A stretch of 64,000 bases of DNA, taken from the NCBI GenBank assembly GCA_039602395.1, contig JBCNJP010000284.1, positions 1 through 64,000 of the forward strand. Reading direction: 5' to 3'. Position 1 is the first letter of the stretch. Each line of letters begins with the position of its first letter. This stretch comes from Deinandra increscens subsp. villosa (lineage: Eukaryota; Streptophyta; Magnoliopsida; Asterales; Asteraceae). The translations under genes and the position numbers were made by a program. Under the pieces are notes generated by a model. That model ran no database searches and was not told the origin of the DNA. It saw only the letters and a list, made by a program, of their open reading frames with translations. Shown here piece after piece: positions 56,239-64,000 of this stretch.

Positions 56239-56411
56239 TAGGTTCAAATGAGAACTTTTTGTTTTGAGAACTTTTGAGAACTAAATCTCAACCACAAATT
56301 TCAGGGGGACCACTACAATTCATAGGAGGGGGATACATGTAAATAAACTTGTGGCTCAAATTAGTTCTTTTTAGTTCTCAAACCAAAATGGTTCTCAAAT
56401 GATCCTCTCCC
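56235..56411. mobile_element. TA-nested MITE, copy 5
   Basis: 177 bp, same orientation as copy 2 and very similar to it. It lies between (TA)20 and a short TA tract. Confidence 0.87.
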
Positions 56412-56423
56412 TATATATATATA

Positions 56424-57087
56424 GACATGTTCTAATATCAAAAATCAACTCTTAATACCTCCCAGATTGTTAAATATTAAATATCCATCTTTCAAAACCC
56501 TAACTTGATGTATTTATTAAATAATTATCAAAACTCTTTATTATATGAATAAACTTAGGGCTTTTACTTTTAATATTATATAATAACATACCTTAAAAGA
56601 TTAGCCTCCAATTCAACCCCGTTTGTTCAATTTTGGCAAAACAACGTTACGAAAACCCTAATTTTGACCCCTTTCTTAATTAAATAACAAACCTTACCCA
56701 AACATGAAATTAACTAAGGGATTTCTTAAAACACATTAATTTAAGATTACCTACAGAAATTCAGACCCTAATTCCTTCCCGATTACCCAATTTTAGCATA
56801 ACAATCTCAAGAACCTAGTTTTATACATTTTTAAAACTCTAATCTAGACATCATTTTAATCAAAACTGATAAAGGGATATTGTGGAGCATACATATGGAT
56901 GATTAACTGTAGAAGATGGCCTCCTACCTCCTTGTCATTTGCTCGAATTTTGCATAAAACACTTCGGTTTAAAAGAGTGTTTTTAGGATGTTTTTGAGTG
57001 GATTGGTGATTGAATTTGATGAAATAGACAACCTATTTATATTTATTGGATGCGGATTTAAGTGATAACAACACATTTGGTGACTAC
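56424..57087. other. AT-rich sequence, possible LTR decay
   Basis: No gene. Segments such as AAACCCTAATTTTGACCCC and AACTTGATG recur in a loosely repeated form (56490, 56640, 56760), suggesting degenerate tandem duplication. Confidence 0.35.
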
Positions 57088-57950
57088 TGATAAGCATCAA
57101 ATTATACATATTTTTCCATCAAATACCCTCCACATTTCGGTTTAATTCAGACTAACTAACAACAAAACAAAGCCATTTTGTCTTCTTTTTAGTTTTTCAG
57201 GTTGAATGAAGTCAAAATCACAAAAGGGGCTGAAAATGCACCAAAAAATATGAAAGTTTCCCAGTTCCAAGATTTTTTGACTTCAGCACGACCCTGTGCC
57301 TACCTTGACACGACCCCGTACCCATCCTCAAGAAGATTCCTTTAGGGCTGACTCATGTTCCTGACAAACACGGCCCGTGCCACTGATGCAACATGACCCC
57401 GTGCCCTGCCTCCTGATAGCACGACCCAGTGCCATTGACTTGGCACGACCCGTTTCCTCTGACAGACGAAGGTTCTTTCTCTTCTCTGACCAGGACGGTC
57501 CCGTGCCTTAACATGGCACGACCTCGTGCCCAACCCCAAATCTGCCTATAAAAGGAGCTCATCTCAACCATTTCAACTTTCTCAGAGCTTTGCTCATTTC
57601 TTTCTTCCTTCTTGCATTTCATTGAGCCATTTGGCGTTTTTATGTTTTGTAATCAAGTTTATAAGAACATCAACTTAAGTAAGATTTTACAAGTTTTTGT
57701 CTATGAATTCTTCTCTTTCTCTTAAGCAAATCTTTAAACCATGATTGGCTAAACTCTTATACTTACTTGGGAAGTAACAAACCTTTGGTGAGTTGGTTAA
57801 CGACTTTATAAACTTGTCTAAAGTGTGTTTAATGAGTTTATGAAAACCATTTTTATTGAAAGTTTATTATTAACCTTTTTGAACAAACGTGCTCTACTAT
57901 CACAGATCATTTGAGGAGTCGAAATCTCATCAACCGGACTTGTGACACCC
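57088..57950 (+). repeat. LTR-like fragment with GCACGACCCCGTGCC words
   Basis: It starts TGATAAGCATCAAATTATAC. The word CACGACCC(C)GTGCC, itself a near palindrome, occurs about eight times in variants between 57288 and 57530. A TATA box (CTATAAAAGG) at 57546 follows, with a C/T-rich stretch where an RNA start would lie. Such words occur in Athila/Tat LTRs. The end is not defined, and the ORFs at 57342-57622 result from the words. Confidence 0.5.
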
Positions 57951-58394
57951 GGTAGGGGATGATGCATGATCCTTCGGGTGACTCGCGCCCCATGCTTCAT
58001 GATACGTTCGAGGTTCTTATGTCCATGTAAGCAAACCCTATTGACCATGCGTGTGCGGGCTGAAAGTATCTGGTTGGAAAAAAGGGTTGGCATTATTTTG
58101 TCACCTCACAGAAGCCGAAATGTACGTGTTGGTGAACTTGTCTTTGATTACCACTAACGCATATGCGCTAGTGCGGTATGCTGAAGAGATGGGTCTTAGT
58201 CCCTTAAAAATACCATTTTCATAATAAAATAATTTGTCACGCAAGATTGTTTCTATAAGGACATTCTAGTTAGAATTGTTTGTGTAGAAAGTTCTAGTGA
58301 TTTACCCATAGTGTTACTTAGTCATCATGGTTCTTCTTAAGGTGTAAGCTCGGGTTATAATTTCGGGGACGAAATTAAATTTACGGGATGATGA
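57951..58394. other. Unassigned retroelement-like sequence
   Basis: TTTCGGGGACGAAATTAAATTTACGGG at about 58367-58393 resembles the sequence usually found just before the 3' LTR of Tekay-type elements. The rest is unrecognised. Confidence 0.35.
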
Positions 58395-58983
58395 TGACAT
58401 AACCCAAATTATATTTTTATAAATTAAAACCATAATACTAATTCTAATTCTAGTTTTAATCTAATAATGAGTTAAAATAATAATAATAATGTTAATAAAA
58501 TTAAACTAATAATAATTATGTTGAATCGGCGGTTTTGATAAAAGTAACAAATAACAATTAGAATAAATTGCATCGGAGGTCCCTGAACTTTGCAAAAATC
58601 TCATATTGAGTCCCTGATCTTTCGAAAGTGCACGGGAAGTCCTCAAGGTTTCACTTTTGCCTCACCTGAGGTCCCTGGGTCTAACGTTCGTTAAAATTTT
58701 CTATTAAGTGGGTGTGGAATGACTATAATACCCCTCTTTCTAAAAGAAATTATAAAAAACAGGTTATTATAATATTGTGGGGCATTAGATAAAATAAAAT
58801 CCTAAACCCCCTCCCCTGCCCTTGCCGGGACTACCTGGTGACAACCCTCGTCTTCCTCTTTTCCGACCGACGAAATCGACGAGCTGCACCCTCCCCCTAC
58901 CGATCGATTTGCATGATGACCTTGCACTCGCCGACGAACCTGTCTGACCCTCTTCCGTTCACTTCCGTTCGAACCCTCCGTCC

Positions 58984-59780
58984 TCACCATTCGACCGGTC
59001 GCCGGATTCTGCCGGTCACTTCCGTGATTCTGCCGGTCACTTCCGTGATTCTGCCGGTCGCCGGATTCTGCCGTTCACTTCCGTTCGAACCCTCCGTCCT
59101 CACCATTCTTCTCAGCCTCTCGTTTTCACCGATAAATTCAGCGTCGGTTCCACGAGAAAAACTAGTCGTAACGCCTTGAGATGAGTTCGACGATACTACT
59201 TGCTCTTCGGCAGAGTTGCTGGGAGAGACCGTAGTACGTTGAGCAGGTGATAACGACGCCGACGCCGACGTCGCCACCGTCACCACCGTAGTAGCTGCCG
59301 GTGCTGCAGCCGGCGAGGAGATCTTCCGACGTTGAATGTCGCACAACAGACGTTTCTCTCCTCTCCGAAAGCAATCGTTCGAGAACTCCCATCGATCAGG
59401 CACAACTTTCCTGAATCCCTACAAGTGTACCAATTACCAAATGAACAATTGTTCACATCTAAGAGTTCGATTTGAAAATTCAATAAGCAATTCATCGAGA
59501 TCGTTCGATATGATATCAAGCTTACATAGGTGTTCAACTGACGGACGAAACTAGAGAAATTGTTATGTTTAAAGTACTTCGGAAGCAAATTCTTGGCAAA
59601 TTCGATCGGATTCCAGACGATAAAGCTAGTTTGTGTGTTTTCATTACATATCCCTAGTCTCCCTGCCGTGATTCTGCCGGTCACCGGAATCCGGTCCCGA
59701 AAGTTTGAGAGGAAGCAGGTGGTGGTAGGTGGTGGAGTGGAAGAAATTGGGGATTCGGTGATGAGGACGATGGGTCTCAC
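58984..59780 (-). pseudogene. Captured heat-shock transcription factor fragment (class B-like), with intron
   Basis: On the minus strand, exon 1 (about 59526-59648) encodes the HSF DNA-binding domain from TSFIVWNPIEFAKNLLP to FVRQLNTY, including the KYFKHNNFSSF recognition helix. A 107-bp intron (59419-59525) has GT...AG ends (GTAAGC, TTGTAG). Exon 2 starts GFRKVVPDRWEFSNDCF and runs through RRGEKRLLCDIQRRK to an Ala/Thr/Ser-rich linker and GENERLRRMV. The intron position after ...NTY is the conserved one in plant HSFs. The first third of the domain and the oligomerisation region (beyond its first residues) are absent and are replaced by VTGRIT-type repeats. Resemblance to HsfB2 is a judgement by eye. 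Confidence 0.88.
59018..59110. repeat. GTGATTCTGCCGGTCAC repeats at the capture junction
   Basis: CCGTGATTCTGCCGGTC occurs twice at 59021-59060, with CCGGATTCTGCC relatives beside it. TTCCGTTCGAACCCTCC occurs at 58967 and 59082. A further direct copy of CCGTGATTCTGCCGGTCACC lies at the other side of the HSF fragment (about 59667). Confidence 0.8.
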
Positions 59781-61017
59781 ACTCTTTATTTTTATTATTT
59801 ATTAAATGTATTTTTATAAAGAGAGGGTAAAATAGTCATTTCACACTCACTTAACTGAGATTTCTAACAGACATCCATCCCAAGGACTTCTCGTGCACAA
59901 ACAGTAAAATCTTAAGGACTTCCCGTGCACTTTCGAAAGTTCAGAGACTCAATATGAGATTTTTGTAAAGTTCAGGGACCTCCTAATTAATCATTTGATA
60001 AACCGGTTTCGTCTCTTATCTTTATTCATTATCATCAATTTCAAAATTCAAATACCCTTCCCCATATTTCGTTCATCAGTTCCTCGCTTTCCCCTATATA
60101 TTGCAATCACTTCGACGACCACTGAACAATACCGCTTTTCTGCTCATAGAACCATAGATTGATCCCACCGAAGCTTTCTAGTTGCTGAACCGTCAGACGG
60201 TCAACACCGGTGACTCACGGACCACCACCACACTATCGTCATTCCAAGGAGGAACCCGACACCAGATCGGTTGCTGAAAGCAAACCCCGCAAACAAATCG
60301 GAAACGGCTAGCCTTTCCTTTACGTCAAAGGTAACTTAGATACCCTCCTCCTTTAATTCTTCTCACCGATCGATCAGGCACCGCTAGACCACCGATTGCA
60401 GCCGCGCCTTTGTCTCCGTTTCTTTTATCTGATTTGTTCCACTGATAAGGTAAATCACCAACCCGGTTTTAATTTTATTTCCTCTTGAATATTACCCGCC
60501 TTGATTCACTTTCTGTTACGTTTTGAAGAATCCGGATTGATAGTTGTTCCCTTCTCCACAAACAAACTAGGAACCGTGATTACTATGCAGAATTCCTTAA
60601 CCAAGTCGAGCGTAACAGAGCTTCGCTTATACTTCAGGGAAACCATTGCATTCTCTTATGTTGAAGATGGATACTGTTGCGATATTTCATTTTCATGGCA
60701 GCTTCAATTTGAAATAATTATTCCATGTTGAATTCTTTCCCACATTTAAAAATAGTAACTGTGAGTTTCCATTTTATTCGAAGACTAGCGTTTACAAGTT
60801 TCTTTCAAAAAAAACATGTGAACACATCGATGACCTTTTCTAAGTGTATATGTGGTTGAAAATTGGTGTTGGAAAGAGTGTGTTGGCAACTTCAATTTAA
60901 AAATGTTCATCCATACCAACCCTTTACAAAGTCAACTCATTTCTAAGTAATGGCTTTCTTCCATCTTAATATGAGTAAAATATATTTCCATGTTAAAACT
61001 AATTTTACATGATTTAC

Positions 61018-61571
61018 ATGGCCCTGGCTACCGAGGTCAACCGGGAGGAAACAACAATGCTCAACCAAGAGGAAATAACAACAACCAGCCTGGGAATAAT
61101 GTTCATGTTGTAGCTGCTGATCTGTTGCTCGAGAGATCTCAAAAATAGAAACCAGAGTCCTTCTGTGATGCTCCAATACCAATAGATGTTGAAAATTGGA
61201 TTGCTCATTTGGAGAAGATATTTGATTTTCTGGAAGCTACTGATAACCAAAAGGTTCGTTTAGTAACTTATAAGCTGGAAAGTGATGCTCAGAGGTGGTG
61301 GAAAGCTTTAAATGAAGCTCAAGGAGATGGGTATGCGGAAGCTCTCGCATGGCGTGACTTTCTAGATGTGTTTTATGGTCAGTATTTCCCTGTATCGGAA
61401 AGGGAAGCATATTATTGGGAGTATACCAGCATACGATGGAAATCTGATGAGACAATAGCTGCTTATATGATACCTTTCTTTCATGTAGCTGGGATTGCTG
61501 GTCCTAGGGCAGGTATAGCTGCTGAACAAGCTAAGCACTTCATGTGGGGACTACTTTTTGAGTATAAATGA
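61018..61571 (+). pseudogene. Chromovirus-like gypsy gag, N-terminal region
   Basis: The frame begins in a GNNN-rich segment (GPGYRGQPGGNNN) and meets a stop at about 61147. It then continues as a Retrotrans_gag domain: WIAHLEKIFDFLEATD, ESDAQRWWKALNEAQGD, and FLDVFYGQYFPVSEREA. It ends at a stop at 61569-61571. No upstream ATG was found. Confidence 0.85.
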
Positions 61572-62065
61572 CCTTGTATTAATGATAACTTTACTACTGT
61601 TGCAGAAGTGGCGAATGCATCTAGAAACCCGGAATTGGAATGAGCTGACTTCAATTCTCAGAAGTCAGAGGGTGGTAAAAAGAGAGGCAGAGATGATCAA
61701 CATGGTTTAAACTCAGATCAATAGGGTAAATTTCAATACGGTAGCCAATGTGGTTTTGGGGATCGCTCTCATGGTACTCAGTCAGGGGAAGGGCAAGGTC
61801 AACGGTCTTACCATAACAGAGGTAACAATAATGGTTAAGGAAACTGGCAGGGTCAACGAACATATCACAATCGAGGGAATAATTATGGCAGGAACATCAG
61901 AATCATGGGAGGCGTACTGCTAGAGCTGAAAGGGGTAATCCAAATCATATTCCGATCACGCCTTGTACAAAATGTGGGAGAAATCATCCAGGTAGGCCTT
62001 GTTATCGAGACACAGGTGCATGTTTCACTTGTGGTCAGACGGGTCATAAGGCTAGGGATTGTACT
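61572..62065 (+). pseudogene. Chromovirus-like gag C-terminus, zinc knuckles
   Basis: The Gag tail is Gly/Asn/Gln-rich and broken by several stops. It ends in two Cys-rich motifs near 61970-62060: CTKCGRNHPGRPC and CFTCGQTGHKARDC, the second a classic CCHC knuckle. The arrangement matches Tekay-type plant chromoviruses. Confidence 0.82.
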
Positions 62066-62518
62066 GTGAAGGGTAATACAAATCAGCGTAATGGAGGCAA
62101 TGATCAACATACTACAGGTGGTAGGGTGTTTGCTATGACGGCTCATCAGGCAGCTAATGCTCCATGTACTATATCAGAAACTCTTACATTAAATGGTACT
62201 AAAGCATGTGTGTTATTTGATACGGGTTCTATACATTCAATCATTTCGTTATCTTTTGCTCAACGTGTCAGTTCATCTTCTTCGTTACTACACCCACTAT
62301 GTCTATTACTACCCCAATGAAAAATTCGATAACTATTACAAGCGTGTTTTATGAATTTCCAATATCGATTGGAGGTGAGGTGTTTACTGCCGAAGTACTT
62401 CCTGTGACTATGCACGACTTTGATATTATTTTGGGAATGGACTTACTAGGCACACACCGAGCCACCATCAGCTGTCAGGCTAGGCAGGTGACTAATCGGA
62501 GATGTTGAAAAAACGAAG
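62066..62518 (+). pseudogene. Chromovirus-like aspartic protease
   Basis: ORF 62066-62320 has the catalytic LFDTGSIHSIIS motif at about 62215. The second half, in another frame at 62299-62508, has ISIGGEVFTAEVLPV and FDIILGMDLLGTHRA (the GMDWL-type flap region with Leu for Trp). A frameshift near 62290 separates them, and another stop follows at 62508. Confidence 0.85.
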
Positions 62519-62521
62519 TGT

Positions 62522-63450
62522 GTGTACCAGGGATCTTCTCCTAACGGACTAGTAAAGGTGATCTCGGCCTTGACGAGGAAGCTAATAAGCAATGGTTGTG
62601 AGGGATTTTTGGTAGCTATTCGGGATTCGTTAAAGGAGGGGCGTAATCTTGATGAACAACCAGTAGTGAAGGAATTTCCAGACGTCTTTCCGAAAGAACT
62701 TCCTGGTTTACCACCAAAAAGGGAAGTAGAGTTTACTATTGAACTTCTTCCAGGTGCAGAGCCTATCTCTAAGACACCTTACCGAATGGCACCTTCAGAA
62801 TTACAAGAACTAAAAGAGCAACTACAAGAGCTACTTGACCATGGTTCATTCGGCCGAGCGTGTCTTTATGGGGTGCTCTGGTGTTATTCGTGAAAAAGAA
62901 GGATGGATCTATGAGGCTATGCATTGACTACAGATAACTAAATCGTATCACTATCAGAAATGAATATCCTTTACCTCGAATTGACAATTTATTTGATCAA
63001 CTCCAGGGAGTAAAATACTTTTTGAAGATTGACTTACGTTCTGGATATCATCAATTTTGAGTGAGGTCTGAAGACATTCCCAAGACTGCATTTCGTAATC
63101 GATATTGCCATTATGAATTCCTCGTAATGCCATTTTGGTTGACGAACGCCCCATCAGTCTTTATGGATCTAATGAATCTTGTCTTTCATGATTACCTGGA
63201 TAGATGCGTTGTGGTTTTCATAGATGACATTCTGGTATACTCAAAATTCAAAGAAGAGCATGAAGAAGATCTACGAGTGGAATTAGGAATCTTGCGCGAA
63301 AAGAAGTTATTTGCTAAACTTCTAAATGAGAATTTTGGTTGGAGCGAGTTACATTCCTTGGTCATGTGGTGTCTGCAAAAGAAATTGAAGTGGATCCGAC
63401 TAAACATGAAGCTATTACTAATTGGCCGAGACCTAGCACGGTAAATGAAA
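62522..63450 (+). pseudogene. Chromovirus-like reverse transcriptase
   Basis: The RT entry (VKEFPDVFPKELPGLPPKRE, 62665-62725) and PYRMAPSELQELKEQLQ are followed by a frame change near 62850, KKKDGSMRLCIDYR and then a stop at about 62935. The palm follows: FLKIDLRSGYHQF and a stop at 63058, MPFWLTNAPSVF, and CVVVFIDDILVYS at about 63205-63243. The FIDD box keeps both Asp. At least three stops or shifts are present. Confidence 0.88.
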
Positions 63451-64000
63451 TAAACAGTTTCTTGGGATTAGCTGCTACTATCGACGTTTCGTGGAAGGCT
63501 TCTCATCCTTAGCTTTACCTTTAACCCAATTGGTAAGAAAAGGTGTAAAATTTGAATGGAATGAAGAACGGGAAAAGTGCTTTGAAGTGTTGAAGAAACG
63601 ATTGGTCACGGCTCCAATTCTCATCTTACTAGGGGGAACTGGGGGGTTTTTAGATTTATAGTGATGCATCAAAGAAAGGCTTGGGTTGTATTCTGATGCA
63701 ACATGGGAAAGTGATCGCATATGCTTCTCGTCAGCTTAAAACTTATGAGGTGAATTACCCTACACATGACTTGGAAAGAACTCAACCTTAAAAATATGGA
63801 GACACCACTTGTATGGCGAGACTTGTGACATCTTCACGGATCACAAGAGCCTCAAGTATATTTTTACTCAGAAAGAACTCAACATGAGACAAAGAAGGTG
63901 GTTAGAACTAAAAGATTATGATGCTAAGATTCAATACCATCCAAGAAAGGCGAATGTGGTTGCAGATGCTCTTAGCAAAAAAAGTTCGGGTAGCCTATCA
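63451..64000 (+). pseudogene. Chromovirus-like RNase H, running off the right edge
   Basis: RNase H motifs are readable in several frames: YSDASKKGLGCILMQHGKV (63655), ASRQLKTYEVNYPTHDLE, then ETCDIFTDHKSLKYIFTQ and ADALSKK at the window edge. All four acidic positions can be seen but not in one frame. The integrase and 3' LTR are outside the window. Confidence 0.85.

Larger units (their letters stand above)
58575..59983 (-). mobile_element. Pack-type TIR element carrying an HSF gene fragment
   Basis: Imperfect TIRs of about 170 bp: left GGAGGTCCCTGAACTTT at 58575, right end the complement at 59983. Both arms also share ATCTCATATTGAGTC, TTTCGAAAGTGCACGGGAAG and a TAATACCCCTCTTT-like inner segment. 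No transposase is present. The interior is GC-rich and holds a heat-shock-factor fragment on the minus strand. No exact TSD was found (left AAATTGCATC, right TAATTAATCA, loosely alike). Mutator-like is the likeliest superfamily by TIR length; that is inference. Confidence 0.78.
58395..61015 (+). repeat. Probable LTR and leader of a chromovirus-like element, interrupted
   Basis: A start at TGACATAACCC (58395) is suggested by the preceding PPT-like sequence. A promoter-like CCCCTATATATTGC lies at 60092. The LTR end and PBS are not recognisable; no TGGTATCAGAGC occurs before the gag at 61018. The HSF-bearing element (58575-59983) is inserted in it. Confidence 0.4.

Noticed and set aside
57342..57622. 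Overlapping minus ORFs of 65-89 codons
   Set aside because: Caused by the GCACGACCCCGTGCC words in an LTR fragment; no domain.
1..64000. CRISPR arrays, operons, ribosome-binding sites, rRNA genes or true tRNA genes
   Set aside because: The sequence is plant nuclear DNA. Short repeats are element-internal or microsatellites, and tRNA-like segments lack acceptor stems.
1..64000. Endogenous pararetrovirus (caulimovirid) sequence
   Set aside because: All RT regions have integrase or RNase H arrangements and LTR, PBS or PPT features of Ty3/gypsy or Ty1/copia; no movement-protein motif was seen.

Overview
The window is plant nuclear DNA: AT-rich, gene-poor, and filled with nested LTR retrotransposons, MITE-like DNA elements, LINE scraps and TA microsatellites. 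It is not bacterial, and has no operons, CRISPR array or rRNA. The retroelement types (long LTRs ending in GTGTGACA, SIRE-like copia gag, Tat-type Ty3/gypsy, Athila) suggest a eudicot, probably a large repeat-rich genome such as an Asteraceae. That taxon is inference. Exactly 500 N at 28490-28989 mark a scaffold gap. All comparisons below were made by eye.

Layout. (1) 1-28489: a minus-strand Tat-lineage Ty3/gypsy element (A) with gag, RT, dual RNase H and integrase. A gag-only copia-type element (B, 1915-18096) splits its integrase. A second gag-only copia-type element (C, 2378-8311, TSD ACCGG) sits in B's 5' LTR. A minus-strand long-LTR gypsy fragment (D, about 9240-13581) sits in B's leader. 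A's own LTR is split by a fold-back Mutator-like element (22953-28295, 9-bp TSD), itself split by a 4.2-kb solo LTR (23033-27234, TSD TAATA). (2) 28990-35818: a decayed copia pol, then a long LTR holding an apparently exact 231-bp copy of part of that pol. (3) 36121-36603: the one convincing host gene, a single-exon WPP-domain/MAF1-like nuclear-envelope protein. (4) 38369-44420: TIR elements of three superfamilies, five of them with intact target-site duplications, including a 1.85-kb PIF/Harbinger element with a broken transposase. (5) 45-54 kb: LINE remnants, a long LTR with an Athila fragment inside it, and a decayed gypsy gag. (6) 54100-56411: elements delimited by (TA)n tracts. (7) 57-64 kb: LTR fragments, a Pack-type TIR element carrying a heat-shock-factor fragment with its intron, and a decayed chromovirus-like gag-pol running off the right edge.

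No cellular pathway is encoded. The most unusual signals are the captured HSF fragment; short near-palindromic words, a different one in each LTR element, clustered in LTRs or leaders; the exact duplicated patch at 34625-34855; the 91-bp flank duplication around element B; and the chain of TA-delimited elements, one of which carries GC-rich cargo.
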